A stretch of 64,000 bases of DNA from Alphaproteobacteria bacterium. Its GTDB lineage: Bacteria > Pseudomonadota > Alphaproteobacteria > SMXP01. Both the position numbers and the translations under genes were made by a program. Of this stretch, positions 25,410-34,482 are shown piece after piece. The stretch spans positions 349,933 through 413,932 of the forward strand of contig JANQPV010000044.1 in NCBI GenBank assembly GCA_028285305.1. Reading direction: 5' to 3'. The notes below the pieces were generated by a model. It was not told the origin of the DNA. It did not search any database and saw nothing but the letters and a program-made list of their open reading frames with translations. The first letter of the stretch is position 1. Every line of letters begins with the position of its first letter.

Positions 25410-26276
25410 ATGAAGCTTGGTCTTTTCCTTGGACTGACCGCCGGTGCACCGGCAAGTGATATCGCTGAGGCGGCTATTGCAGCAGAAGAGAGGGGCTTTC
25501 ACGCGCTCTGGGTGCCGGAGCATGTGGTGGGTGTTCCCGAGTATGAATCCAAATATCCCTATGCGGAGAGTGGGCGGATACCCGGAGGCAAGTTTCGTGG
25601 CACGATGGATCCGATGATGGCGCTTGCGTGGATTGCGGGAATCACCAAAACCATTCGTTTAGGGACAGGTATTGCCATTATCGCTCAGCGCAACCCGGTT
25701 TATATGGCACGCCAGGCGGCCGATTTGGATGTGGTTTCAGGCGGACGTTTCGATTTCGGTGTGGGGATCGGCTGGCTGCGCGAAGAATTTGAGGTGCTGG
25801 GCGAACCCTTCGCGGACCGCGGCGAGAGGGCGCTGGACTATATCAATGTCATGAAGGCGCTCTGGCACGACGACGTCGCCGAATATCACGGTAAATACTA
25901 TGATCTGCCGCCGTGCAGTCAGGCGCCGCAACCGGTTCAAAGTCCCCATCCACCCATATTGATGGGAGGAAATGTGGATGCCGCGTTACGCCGGGCTGCG
26001 CTGTCGTCCGATGGCTGGTTCGGCTTCCGTCTTACCCCTGAAGAAACCGGATCGTGCGTTGAAAAACTAAGGTCTTTGCTGGACGCCGAGGGCCGCGATT
26101 TCGACACCTTTAAGATCTATATGTCACCGTCTACCGGAGCCGTTGATCGCTCGCTTCTGGAGGCTTACCGAAGTGTGGGTGTCGATCAGCTGATTTTGAT
26201 CCCGCGTGGTGCCAATGCGGACGGCATCAAGTCATGGATGGACGGGGCCGCGAAAGACCTTTTGGTGGCGGCCTAA
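25410..26276 (+). CDS. LLM class (F420/flavin-dependent) oxidoreductase
   Basis: Luciferase-like TIM-barrel oxidoreductase of 288 residues, similar to the TIGR03619 group often annotated as F420-dependent. Seen: MKLGLFLGLTAGAPASDIAEAAIAAEERGFHALWVPEHV, PMMALAWIAGITKTIRLGTGIAIIAQRNPVYMARQAADLDVVSGGRFDFGVGIGWLREEFEVLG, and HPPILMGGNVDAALRRAA. The ATG at 25410 with GGAGGTCG upstream is clearly the start; the open frame extends 80 codons further inside the preceding gene. Whether the cofactor is F420 or FMN cannot be told; no F420 synthesis gene is in view. Probably co-transcribed with the acyl-CoA dehydrogenase. Confidence 0.87.
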   Translation: MKLGLFLGLTAGAPASDIAEAAIAAEERGFHALWVPEHVVGVPEYESKYPYAESGRIPGGKFRGTMDPMMALAWIAGITKTIRLGTGIAIIAQRNPVYMARQAADLDVVSGGRFDFGVGIGWLREEFEVLGEPFADRGERALDYINVMKALWHDDVAEYHGKYYDLPPCSQAPQPVQSPHPPILMGGNVDAALRRAALSSDGWFGFRLTPEETGSCVEKLRSLLDAEGRDFDTFKIYMSPSTGAVDRSLLEAYRSVGVDQLILIPRGANADGIKSWMDGAAKDLLVAA

Positions 26277-26312
26277 CTTCGGGTCTGCTCCGATGTAATT
26301 GGAAGGAGATAC

Positions 26313-27599
26313 ATGGAACGGCGATCTTGGGTGATCTATCTATCGGTCTTGTTTGCCAATGCGTTTCTCTTGGCATTTGGGATTGACGCGCTGATCTCGA
26401 CTATGGATGAGCTGTTAAAGGTCTTGACGGGTGACAGCGCGCTTAGCGGTGTACGGAATGTATTCGCCCAATTGGCAATTCTTATGTCCATTCCGGCTCT
26501 TTTGCTGCTGATCTTTGTCCCTCAGCTTCCGAAGCTCTTGTTGATACCGGCGCTCATGTTTGTGTGGTGGGCCGTCTTCGGGCTCCCGCCGTTTGGGCTC
26601 CATGCGTTCGAGGCCATCAAAGAAGCTCTTCCGCGCCGGGCCGCGATTGCTCAGCTGGGGATTGCGGTGTTCACATTTCTCGCCGTTCGGCAGGCCCACG
26701 GTGGTTGGCTGCTTAACGCACAAAACCTGCCGCGAAAAAACGTGCTTGTGCGGTTATTCGCGGTCTCTGTACCGTTTGCGATCGGGCTTGTGGCCTTTTA
26801 TTTGGTTCTAACCCTCGCAGCCGTTCCCGCGGCCCTTGAAGAGGAAACCGGAGATTATGTGCGGTTCTCGTCCGCGGGGGTGAACATTACCGAGCGGTCT
26901 TTTCGTAAGGATGGAAAGAGCGTCTCTTTGATTGGCATGATCCACATTGGCGACGGCGACCTCTATCAGTCCTTGTACCGAGAGTTTCCGGCGGATGCCC
27001 TTGTTCTCGCGGAAGGGGTCACGGACCATTCCGGCATAATGGGTGATCAGTCCATTGGGGCTGGGCGAACCGCGCAGACCATTGGATTGGTAGGACAGCC
27101 GGCGCTTGCACCCACTCTTGACAAGTCCGGCGCTCCCCTACCTCAGGTTGGGGACAATGTGCCGGACGAGATCAGGGAGCTTCAGGAGGTGCTGAATGAG
27201 AGCAACTCCGTCCGGGTGGCGGCCGATGTCCTTTATGCGGATATCGATCTTTCCGAGTTCTCAGATGACACCATTGCCTTTCTCAAGGGCGTAGGCGAGG
27301 TCTTTTCGAGCGAGTCCTTGGCTGAGACCCTCAGAAACTACTTTGCGTTTTCGGCGTCGGCTACGCAAGAAGAAGTTGACGCTGTGTTTGACGAGATACT
27401 CTATATGCGGAACAATGTTCTCATGACGGTTTTCGATGAGCAATTGTCGTCTCGTGACGCATTTATCATCCCTTGGGGCGCGATGCATATGCCGGATCTT
27501 GAAAAGCAATTAACCGATCGCGGTTTTGTGTTTGAATCGGAGACTGTGCGCCCTCTGATTACCTATCGGGCAATACGCCAAGCGATCGTCCGGAGATAA
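26313..27599 (+). CDS. Membrane-tethered TraB/TIKI-family protein
   Basis: 428-residue protein with two parts. Residues 1-172 hold about five membrane helices (8-27, 51-70, 73-91, 110-127, 148-170). Residues 185-428 form a soluble TraB/GumN/TIKI-like domain. The paired family motifs are present: SLIGMIHIGDGDLYQSL with GMIH (His211), VLAEGVTDHSG, and the distal FIIPWGAMHMPDLEKQLTDRGF (second GxxH). TIKI relatives are metalloproteases acting on exported or surface proteins, so a membrane-facing protease is plausible. The long multi-helix N-terminus is unusual, as many bacterial TraB proteins have only a signal peptide. GGAGATAC precedes the ATG. Confidence 0.78.
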   Translation: MERRSWVIYLSVLFANAFLLAFGIDALISTMDELLKVLTGDSALSGVRNVFAQLAILMSIPALLLLIFVPQLPKLLLIPALMFVWWAVFGLPPFGLHAFEAIKEALPRRAAIAQLGIAVFTFLAVRQAHGGWLLNAQNLPRKNVLVRLFAVSVPFAIGLVAFYLVLTLAAVPAALEEETGDYVRFSSAGVNITERSFRKDGKSVSLIGMIHIGDGDLYQSLYREFPADALVLAEGVTDHSGIMGDQSIGAGRTAQTIGLVGQPALAPTLDKSGAPLPQVGDNVPDEIRELQEVLNESNSVRVAADVLYADIDLSEFSDDTIAFLKGVGEVFSSESLAETLRNYFAFSASATQEEVDAVFDEILYMRNNVLMTVFDEQLSSRDAFIIPWGAMHMPDLEKQLTDRGFVFESETVRPLITYRAIRQAIVRR

Positions 27600-27640
27600 A
27601 ACGCACGTCATTTCAGTTTGGAGCGGCCAGGGAGGAGACA

Positions 27641-28432
27641 ATGAAGGCAGCTGAATGGATCGACTTAAGCGGTAAAGTGGCGCATGTCACAGGAGGGGCC
27701 AAAGGGGTGGGTGCGGGCATCGTTCGGGCCCTCCATGCGGCGGGAGCCACACTGGTTGTCAGCGATATTGATGAAGCAGGCGCGGGTGCAACCGCTGAAG
27801 AAGTGGGCGGTCATTCCATGAAGTTGGACGTGGCGAACAGCGCTGACGTAGACAAAGCGATGGAAGAAACGATCTCGGTCGCGGGCTCGCTGGACATTCT
27901 CGTCAACAATGCTGGCGTGTACTTGGAATTGGGCGGGCCTGTTCGTCAAATCACGGATGAGATGTGGAGCAAGCTGTGGTCGATCAATGTGGACGGGGTC
28001 TTCTACTGCTGCCGGAAAGCGGCCGACTTGATGATCAAAGCCGGTCGCGGCGGCCGTATCATTAACATTGCGTCCACCCAGGCCGTTACCCCGGGTGTGG
28101 GTGTCACCTATGATGGCTCGAAGGCGGCCGTCGTTCAGATTACCAAGGCCTTGGCTCTTGAGCTGGCGCCGCACAAGATCAACGTCAATGCGCTGGCGCC
28201 AGGACCCACATGGGTGAACGAAGGCGATGCGCCGCCGATTGATGGTTCGATCCCTGCACCTACCGGTGATCCTCTTGCGGACACGGTGGCGAACCGGATT
28301 GCCCGGTTGCCCGCCGGCCATTGGGGCGATCCCATTGAGCAAGGAAAGGCGGCTGTCTTTCTCGCTTCACCGCTCAGCGATTTTGTTACCGGTGCTTATC
28401 TGCCTGTGGATGGTGGCTGGCTCACCCTCTAG
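27641..28432 (+). CDS. Short-chain dehydrogenase/reductase
   Basis: Classical SDR of 263 residues. The NAD(P) loop is TGGAKGVGAG (about 17-26), with VVSDIDEA suggesting NAD+ (Asp at the end of strand 2). NNAGVY is intact, and the catalytic residues are Ser145 (IASTQAVT), Tyr157 and Lys161 (YDGSKAAV). The C-terminus has the usual SPLSDFVTGAYLPVDGGWL. Gly/Ala-rich ribosome site GGAGGAGACA lies before the ATG. It is followed 23 bp later by an SMP-30 lactonase-like gene; the pair suggests oxidation of a sugar or hydroxy acid to a lactone and its opening, which is an inference. Confidence 0.9.
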   Translation: MKAAEWIDLSGKVAHVTGGAKGVGAGIVRALHAAGATLVVSDIDEAGAGATAEEVGGHSMKLDVANSADVDKAMEETISVAGSLDILVNNAGVYLELGGPVRQITDEMWSKLWSINVDGVFYCCRKAADLMIKAGRGGRIINIASTQAVTPGVGVTYDGSKAAVVQITKALALELAPHKINVNALAPGPTWVNEGDAPPIDGSIPAPTGDPLADTVANRIARLPAGHWGDPIEQGKAAVFLASPLSDFVTGAYLPVDGGWLTL

Positions 28433-28455
28433 ATTCACAAACGAAAGGATACATC

Positions 28456-29313
28456 GTGCCGGATAAAGCTCTCAGTGTGCTTGCAGGCGACATGGTCTTT
28501 ACGGAGGGGCCGCGTTGGCGCGACGGCAAACTTTGGTTTGTGGATATGGAGGCGGAGCTCGTCAAGACCGTCGATCTCACCGGAACTGTGACTGATGTGG
28601 TTCGTGTCGAGATGTTTCCGTCGGGCTTGGGGTGGCTTCCGAGCGGTGAGATGCTGATCGTCTCCATGCAGGACCGAAAGCTTCTCAAGTACGATGGGAC
28701 GGCGCTGGCCGAGCATGCGGACTTGTCCTCTTTGGCGAGCTTTCACTGCAATGACATGGTGGTCGATGCGATAGGTCGCGCCTATGTGGGTAATTTCGGT
28801 TTTGATCTCTGGAACAATGCGGAGCCCAAGCTTGCCGAGATCCTCGTTGTAGAGCCGGACGGTCGAGCCCGCGTTGCGGCTACCGACTTGATCTTTCCCA
28901 ATGGCACGGTCATTACCCCAGACGGCAAGAACTTAATTGTTGGCGAAAGCGGCGCTAATCAGCTGACGGCATTTGATATCGCGCCGGATGGAGATTTGTC
29001 CAACCGTCGCGTCTGGGCGTCAACCGGAGAGGCTGTCCCGGATGGGATTTGTTTGGATGCGGATGGAGCCATTTGGATCGCCTCACCTCAAACAGCGGAC
29101 TGTTTGCGGATTGCCGAGGGCGGCGAGGTGCTCGATCGTGTTGAAGTTAGAGACGGCCGAACGGCCTATGCCTGTATGCTTGGAGGCCCGGAGCGCAAGC
29201 ACCTGTTTGTGTGTACGTCTTCGCCATTGTCCGGACGAGATAAACGGGCCACGGACAAGCCAGGGCGTATCGAGGTGATGGAAGTGGATGTGCCCGGTGA
29301 CGGCTTACCCTAA
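28456..29313 (+). CDS. SMP-30/gluconolactonase/LRE family protein
   Basis: Six-bladed propeller lactonase-like protein of 285 residues. Family marks: FTEGPRWRDGKLWFVDMEAELV (metal-binding Glu near the start), PSGLGWLPSGEMLIVSMQDRKLLKY, HCNDMVVDAIGRAYVGNFGFD (Asn-Asp metal/substrate region), FPNGTVITPDGKNLIVGESGANQLTAFDI and DGICLDADGAIWIASP (catalytic Asp region). Translation starts with GTG at 28456. It ends 3 bases into the stop of the converging AMIN/TPR gene. Substrate unknown; likely a sugar or related lactone with Ca2+ or Zn2+. Confidence 0.88.
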   Translation: MPDKALSVLAGDMVFTEGPRWRDGKLWFVDMEAELVKTVDLTGTVTDVVRVEMFPSGLGWLPSGEMLIVSMQDRKLLKYDGTALAEHADLSSLASFHCNDMVVDAIGRAYVGNFGFDLWNNAEPKLAEILVVEPDGRARVAATDLIFPNGTVITPDGKNLIVGESGANQLTAFDIAPDGDLSNRRVWASTGEAVPDGICLDADGAIWIASPQTADCLRIAEGGEVLDRVEVRDGRTAYACMLGGPERKHLFVCTSSPLSGRDKRATDKPGRIEVMEVDVPGDGLP

Positions 29314-30176
29314 TTGATCGAAGGTAGGGCGTCCAGTGCCGCTTGAATGCGCTTCACAACATCCGGGGGCGGATCGCTGAAAAGGACGTGTTCGTAAGCG
29401 GACTTGGCTTTCTCTATCGAACCTAAGTACGTATAGACTTCGGCAACGGCCAGCCTCGCCCGATGAAAGTCGGGATCAAACGTCAATATCTTTTCATAGA
29501 CGGCTTGGGCATCCAGCAATTTGCCGCCGTCCCGCAGACACCCAGCATAGTCAATCAGTTCGGTCATGTCCCACTGATTGCTTTCGAGTTTTCGTTTGTG
29601 GCCTCCGCAAGGATCGCCTGTTCCGCGCAGCGCGTCTTTGACCTCTGCGCTGTCCTCATCGTCATCTGCGGAAGACTGTTTTCGTTTGGGTACGTTTGAA
29701 GGCCGGGCGTGTTGCTCAATATCCCTCTTGGTGACGACCGCCGGTTCGATCTGATCGGCGAGATCATCGGCCTTTCGTGCGAGATCGATCACAATGCGAT
29801 GGCCCCCATAGTAATCGGGCTTGAGAGAGAAGCTCTTGGCATGCATGGCGCTGCTTGCGGAGATGATCGCTGTGACGCCTTCATCGGTCACTTGGTATCG
29901 TACACTGGTCAGAGGAGCGTATTTGATGGAGATTCCCGGCGTTGGCTGAGGTCCCGCCTTCTCAACGCCGGCCATTTCGATGCGGACTGAAGACCCGTCT
30001 CCGGTCGTTACGGAGTAGTTGACGGCTTTGTCCGTGTCGAAAACTAAGCGAATTTTCGTGTCGTGCTTTGCAACGCGCACCTTTTCGATGGTCGCGGCGT
30101 CGGCCGAGGCTGCGGTGAGGGCAGTCACAGCAGTCAGCAATGCCACTAAAGCATGAACGAGAATGTTTGGCTTCAT
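29310..30176 (-). CDS. Exported AMIN-domain and TPR protein
   Basis: Periplasmic protein of 288 residues. A signal peptide (1-27, ending SADA|A) precedes an AMIN-like beta domain (about 29-140: IEKVRVAKHDTKIRLVFDTDKAVNYSV, and GHRIVIDLARKADDLAD), a fold that binds peptidoglycan or envelope partners. A basic/acidic linker (VPKRKQSSADDDEDSAE) leads to two TPR-like helical hairpins (about 220-285: LLDAQAVYEKILTFDPDFHRARLAVAEVYTYLGSIEKAKSAYEHVL). ATG 30176 is chosen for the signal peptide; the open frame runs 65 codons further without features. AMIN plus TPR suggests an envelope-assembly scaffold. Confidence 0.72.
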   Translation of the reverse strand: MKPNILVHALVALLTAVTALTAASADAATIEKVRVAKHDTKIRLVFDTDKAVNYSVTTGDGSSVRIEMAGVEKAGPQPTPGISIKYAPLTSVRYQVTDEGVTAIISASSAMHAKSFSLKPDYYGGHRIVIDLARKADDLADQIEPAVVTKRDIEQHARPSNVPKRKQSSADDDEDSAEVKDALRGTGDPCGGHKRKLESNQWDMTELIDYAGCLRDGGKLLDAQAVYEKILTFDPDFHRARLAVAEVYTYLGSIEKAKSAYEHVLFSDPPPDVVKRIQAALDALPSIN

Positions 30177-30259
30177 GTTGGTCCTAGCGCTCGAATCACC
30201 GTGCAGTATGCCACATCGCACTCTGCGCGGGGACACCCTCAAAGGCGTGTCTCGATCGT

Positions 30260-30886
30260 TTACTGATAGAGCGGCACGGTGGAAGAGCTTGTCGAGACGT
30301 ACTGCGGGTACGCCGCTTCCAGGCTGCTCTCGAACATGTACCGGCAATACTGCGCGTCTTCGCTGTTCCATTTCTCTTCGGCCCGTTCAATCCAACAATC
30401 AAAGTAAACCTGTGCGTTTGCCAGATCCGACAACGTTGTGGTTTGCACGTCTGGCTGGATTAGGAGCCTGTTGCGTGCGCCGATCAACCTCTCTCGCGCC
30501 GAGGCGAAGATGCCTGGCCCGGGAGCAGCCAGGTCCCAGGAGTCGAGGGCCTCAGGCGGAACCATTTGACCTCTGTGCACGGTAAGCGCCTTCGCCCGAA
30601 AATAGTGCGCATCGCTCCAGTCTGGCGTGACCGCGTTGTCTTGTGCTCTTGCGAACTGGAAATACCCTTCGCGGAGGTGTGTCAAAAAGACTTGTTTGTT
30701 CGATGCCCGAACTTTGGCCTGCTCTAACTGGTGAACTACAGCGGGGGGCTGCTCTGAATTGGTCGCACGTTTCGACGCGGTTGCCGGATCGAAGAATTCC
30801 CGCAAGAGCACGACGGAAAACAGCGCGATAAGAACCCATCGGATGTCTAGGGCCTGCCGCACCATGAAAGACTGCTTTTTTCCCAC
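30260..30886 (-). CDS. Membrane-anchored protein resembling the N-terminal domain of alphaproteobacterial OmpA-like proteins
   Basis: 208-residue protein with one N-terminal helix (about residues 12-27, WVLIALFSVVLLREFF) and a helical periplasmic domain. The stretches FRAKALTVHRGQMVPPEALDSWDL, ARERLIGARNRLL, LANAQVYFDCWIERAEEKWNSEDAQYCRYMFESSLEAA resemble, from memory, the domain preceding OmpA in some alphaproteobacterial outer-membrane proteins. No OmpA domain follows here. The start is GTG 30886 with GAGGGGTGATGAC upstream; ATG 30865 is an alternative. It lies upstream of the AMIN/TPR gene on the same strand (83-bp gap), so both may serve the envelope. Confidence 0.6.
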   Translation of the reverse strand: MGKKQSFMVRQALDIRWVLIALFSVVLLREFFDPATASKRATNSEQPPAVVHQLEQAKVRASNKQVFLTHLREGYFQFARAQDNAVTPDWSDAHYFRAKALTVHRGQMVPPEALDSWDLAAPGPGIFASARERLIGARNRLLIQPDVQTTTLSDLANAQVYFDCWIERAEEKWNSEDAQYCRYMFESSLEAAYPQYVSTSSSTVPLYQ

Positions 30887-31142
30887 GTCATCACCCCTCG
30901 TTGTGCGGGAAATCCTTTGAATTCCATTCATTTGTCGAAGTGGTAAACAATTCCTTAAGCAGCGTGCCAAAAGGTCAGCGGTCCTGATCGCATACATTGG
31001 AGACAATCAGTCCAGACTGAATGTTTTTGTTGGAAAACCGCCAAAAGTGTGAGGTCTGAATTGCGAAGGCAAAGCTTGGTGTTCGTTGGGGAAAGTGCTA
31101 ACTCAGCCGCAGAACTGAACATTTGAACCAAGGAGACACCAG

Positions 31143-32345
31143 ATGAGAGAAGCGGTGATCGTTTCAACGGCGAGAACAGGCTTGGCCAAGTCCATGCGCG
31201 GCGGCTTCAACATGACCCATGGTGCCGTTATGGGCGGCAGCGCGATCAAAGGCGCGATCGAAAAGGCGGGCATCGAGCCGGGCGATGTGGAAGACGTGTT
31301 CATGGGCTGCGGCCAGCCAGAGGGCGCAACGGGTCAAAATGTGGCGCGGACCTCGGCTATGTGGGCCGGCTGTCCGGTGACCACGTCCGGCACCACGGTA
31401 AACCGCTTCTGTTCTTCAGGTCTCCAGACCGTTGCGATGGCGGCCCAGCAGATCATGACCGAGGGCACACCGGTCGCCATCGGCGGCGGTGTCGAGTCGA
31501 TCACCCTCGTGCAGATGGGTGGCATGAATCTCAATAACATCACTGAAGAAAAGCTCATGCAGGAAAAGCCTGAGCTGTGGATGGCGATGATAGAAACCGC
31601 GGAAATCGTTGCCGACCGTTATAATGTGTCCCGTGAGCGCCAAGACGAATATGCGCTGGAGAGCCAGCGCCGCACGGCCGCAGCTCAGCAGGCAGAGAAA
31701 TTCAAGGACGAGATTGTTCCCGTTCAAACCAAGATGAAGAAGGTCAACAAGGAGACCGGTGAAGAAACCATCGTCGACTATACCGTTGATCGGGACGAGT
31801 GCAATCGTCCGGAAACGACCTTAGAAGGGCTTCAAAGTCTCAATCCGGTTCACAAGAACGGTCAAAAGGTTCAAGAGGGCAAGTATATCACGGCCGGAAA
31901 CGCCAGTCAGTTGTCGGACGGTGCGTCTGCTTGTGTGCTGATGGATTCCAAGGAAGCTGAAAAACGCGGCATCGAGCCGCTTGGTGCGTTCCGTGGTTTT
32001 GCTGTTGCGGGCTGTGAGCCTGATGAAATGGGGATCGGTCCCGTCTTTGCTGTGCCGCGCCTCTTGGAACGCCACGGCATGAAGGTCGATGACATCGATC
32101 TTTGGGAGCTCAACGAAGCCTTCGCAAGCCAGGTGCTCTACAGCGCCGACCGTTTGGGCATCGATCATGAAAAGCTGAATGTAAACGGCGGATCGATTTC
32201 CATTGGTCATCCGTATGGTATGACGGGTTCTCGTCTTACCGGTCACTTGCTCCTCGAGGGTAAGCGTCGGGGCGCCAAACACGGCGTTGTCACCATGTGC
32301 ATCGGCGGTGGTATGGGGGCGGCCGGCCTGTTCGAAATCTTTTAG
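31143..32345 (+). CDS. Acetyl-CoA C-acyltransferase (thiolase)
   Basis: Thiolase of 400 residues that condenses or cleaves 3-ketoacyl-CoA. Catalytic Cys90 ([12 protein letters not shown]), His356 ([17 protein letters not shown]) and Cys386 ([15 protein letters not shown]) are all present, along with [18 protein letters not shown] and the [21 protein letters not shown] block. Sequence style is closer to FadA/acetyl-CoA acyltransferase than to PhaA. A strong AAGGAGACACC lies before the ATG. A perfect stem-loop terminator follows at 32377-32404, so it is probably monocistronic. With the nearby acyl-CoA dehydrogenase and thioesterases it points to fatty-acid breakdown. Confidence 0.93.
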   Translation: MREAVIVSTARTGLAKSMRGGFNMTHGAVMGGSAIKGAIEKAGIEPGDVEDVFMGCGQPEGATGQNVARTSAMWAGCPVTTSGTTVNRFCSSGLQTVAMAAQQIMTEGTPVAIGGGVESITLVQMGGMNLNNITEEKLMQEKPELWMAMIETAEIVADRYNVSRERQDEYALESQRRTAAAQQAEKFKDEIVPVQTKMKKVNKETGEETIVDYTVDRDECNRPETTLEGLQSLNPVHKNGQKVQEGKYITAGNASQLSDGASACVLMDSKEAEKRGIEPLGAFRGFAVAGCEPDEMGIGPVFAVPRLLERHGMKVDDIDLWELNEAFASQVLYSADRLGIDHEKLNVNGGSISIGHPYGMTGSRLTGHLLLEGKRRGAKHGVVTMCIGGGMGAAGLFEIF

Positions 32346-32376
32346 GTGCTTGCTAGCAGATTTTTGATTGCACCAT

Positions 32377-32404
32377 TTGGCCTCGGAAGAAATTCCGAGG
32401 CCAA
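32377..32404 (+). terminator. Rho-independent-like terminator after thiolase
   Basis: Perfect 12-bp inverted repeat TTGGCCTCGGAA / TTCCGAGGCCAA with a GAAA tetraloop, 31 bp after the thiolase stop. It is followed by AATTCTTCT, a weak T-tract. Confidence 0.75.
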
Positions 32405-32468
32405 AATTCTTCTGGGGGCTGCCCGCAGGCAAGTCCCATGTTCCTTCTTCGCATGGTGAGAAAATTCT

Positions 32469-33452
32469 GTGCACTTTCTTTTACATGAACATGCGTGGAA
32501 TCGCGTTCGTGAGAGGGCTGGCTTCATCGCGCCAGAAGTAACGCCTTGCGTGATGTGCAAGGATGGCCGTCTGTTGATCGCAGAGCAGGAAGTCTCGAGA
32601 GACGAAATCGAACCCGATTTGGCATGGCTTTCGATGGATCTGATGTACCACGGTCAGGTGCCGGAATTCGTTGGTATCGTGACGAAATCCAAAAAACTCA
32701 AGTGGGTCCAGACAGCGAACGCCGGGCTAGACAATCCCATCTACCGGGAAATCGCGAAGACAGGGACGCGGCTTTGCAACAGCAATGCGCAAGCCACTCC
32801 TATTGCCGAGTATGTTCTGGCCGAAGTGCTGCACCATTTTCAGGGTATCGATGAGCGCCGAGCCGCGCAGAGAAACAGCAAATGGCGTTATCAGCGCTTT
32901 CGGGAAGTTAGCGGCTCGAAATGGCTCATCATTGGTTTCGGCAATATTGGGGCACGGATTGCAGCGCGCGCCCGGGCTTTTGAGGCGGAGATCATCGGTG
33001 TGCGCCACTCCCGCAAAGCGCACGCTCTTGCCGATAAGATTATCGGTCAGGGCGATGTACTTGCGGAACTTCCGGACGCCGACGTTGTGGTCTTGGCCTG
33101 TCCGATCACGCCGGAAACCACAGGGATGGTAGATGCTGAATTCTTGGGCGCGATGAAGGAGGGCAGCGTCCTCGTGAACATTGCCCGGGGGGCTTTGATC
33201 GACGACAAAGCCCTCATTGATGGCCTTGGAAGGGGCCGACCGGCGCACGCGGTTCTTGATGCCTTTGTCACGGAGCCGTTGCCTGCGGATCATCCGTATT
33301 GGACCCATCCGCACGTGGCTCTTTCTGCGCATTCGTCCAACGCGGGCAGCGGCATCTTCAAACGAGGCGATGAACTCTTCTTGGAGAATCTGTCGCGGTT
33401 TTTGAGGGGCGAAGTCTTGCGCAATGAAGTGGATACTCAGGCTTTGTTATGA
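32469..33452 (+). CDS. D-2-hydroxyacid dehydrogenase
   Basis: NAD(P)-dependent 2-hydroxyacid dehydrogenase of 327 residues. The nucleotide loop is IIGFGNIGARIA (156-161), with VRHSRK after strand 2: the Arg suggests NADP preference. Catalytic Arg240 (NIARGALID), Glu269 (FVTEPLP) and His288 (LSAHSSN) are present. The substrate loop LKWVQTANAGLDNPI is atypical but recognisable. Start is GTG 32469 with GGTGAG upstream. It likely reduces glyoxylate or a related keto acid, but specificity is not decided by the sequence. Confidence 0.87.
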   Translation: MHFLLHEHAWNRVRERAGFIAPEVTPCVMCKDGRLLIAEQEVSRDEIEPDLAWLSMDLMYHGQVPEFVGIVTKSKKLKWVQTANAGLDNPIYREIAKTGTRLCNSNAQATPIAEYVLAEVLHHFQGIDERRAAQRNSKWRYQRFREVSGSKWLIIGFGNIGARIAARARAFEAEIIGVRHSRKAHALADKIIGQGDVLAELPDADVVVLACPITPETTGMVDAEFLGAMKEGSVLVNIARGALIDDKALIDGLGRGRPAHAVLDAFVTEPLPADHPYWTHPHVALSAHSSNAGSGIFKRGDELFLENLSRFLRGEVLRNEVDTQALL

Positions 33453-33514
33453 CCCGCGTCTAAATCATCAGAACTCACCTTAAATCGATTTATCGAGACG
33501 CGACTTCCGTGTTT

Positions 33515-33618
33515 GTCATCGCGAGGAGGCGTTCAGCTGACGAAGCGATCCAGTGAAGATTTTACGGGGAATGACACGCTGGATTGCCGCGCCAGCTTCG
33601 CCGGCTCGCAAAGACGAT
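33515..33618. repeat. Inverted-repeat intergenic element (CGTCATTGCGAG-type)
   Basis: About 104 bp in the gap after the dehydrogenase. The left arm begins GTCATCGCGAGGAGGCG and contains CGAAGCGATCCAG. The right arm CTGGATTGCCGCGCCAGC...GCTCGCAAAGACGA is its imperfect complement. This GTCATTGCGAG / GATCCAG design is one I remember as a very widespread bacterial intergenic palindrome. It is non-coding here; reading frames through it in both directions lack features. Confidence 0.7.
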
Positions 33619-33662
33619 CGCCAGCTTGGTGGGTGCCGGTTCTCTCCGCTGACGATGCACCT

Positions 33663-34283
33663 CTAATCCGACTTCTTCGCGACGAGAAACACCGCACCCC
33701 CTTTTTCGGGTACCCATTCGTGGTCGATAGCAAATCCACCGTCTTCGATGCTTGACACAAATTCCTTCCGGTTCAGGAACTTCACCATGGGGAGGAAGCC
33801 AAAAAAGCTTCCGATCGCGATAATGGGCTGCAAATACCACATCTTGTCGCCTAAACAGACTGTACTGCTGATGAACAAACCGCCAGGCTTCAGCATCCGG
33901 TGGATCTGCCCGATCGCGGCGTCCTTGTCTTCCAACAGGTGCAAAATGCTGTGGGCCATGACCGCGTCCACGGATCCGTCCGGAATCTCCAGGTCTTCCA
34001 CCGACGACTGCTCAAACGTTACGTTCTTGATGTCCGCAGCCTCCGCTTTTCCTCGGGCGATCTCTAACATCTTCTCGGAGACGTCATAAGCGTGGATATG
34101 CTCTACGTAGGGCGAATGGGCGATGGCCGTTGACCCGGTCCCGCAGCCGATTTCCACCACGCGCATGTCGGGCGTGAAATAACTGCGGGTGACCTCCAGT
34201 TTCTTTTGATATGCGGCTTCGTTGGCAACGGGCTGTTTTGAATAACGGTCGGCAATCCGGTCCCAGAATTTCGCTTTGTTCAT
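33663..34283 (-). CDS. Class I SAM-dependent methyltransferase
   Basis: Soluble methyltransferase of 206 residues. The core is a Methyltransferase_11/25-type fold: FWDRIADRYSKQP at the start, motif I VVEIGCGTGSTAIAHS (about 45-60), AYDVSEKMLEIARGKAEA (motif II), DGSVDAVMAHSILHLLEDKDAAIGQIHRMLKPGGLFISSTVC, and EKGGAVFLVAKK at the end. ATG 34283 is chosen because the fold starts there; the open frame extends 114 codons upstream without homology. A hydrophobic stretch (YLQPIIAIGSFFGFLPMV) may contact a lipid-like substrate. Substrate unknown. Confidence 0.82.
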   Translation of the reverse strand: MNKAKFWDRIADRYSKQPVANEAAYQKKLEVTRSYFTPDMRVVEIGCGTGSTAIAHSPYVEHIHAYDVSEKMLEIARGKAEAADIKNVTFEQSSVEDLEIPDGSVDAVMAHSILHLLEDKDAAIGQIHRMLKPGGLFISSTVCLGDKMWYLQPIIAIGSFFGFLPMVKFLNRKEFVSSIEDGGFAIDHEWVPEKGGAVFLVAKKSD

Positions 34284-34482
34284 GACGGCTGTCCTGAATG
34301 ATTTTGCGCAGCATACCGGTTGTCTGTCGCCTTGAAAATGGAGTTCGAGGTTCGCAGCTGAACGTTTGTCTTTTTGTTGACCCTGATTGTGCTGCAGCGG
34401 GGCGGGATGTGGACATGGGTGAACTCTTTTGAGTTCGTGTTGGTCTTTTTGCTGAGTATATTGGGTGGAGCCCCGGACGCTC

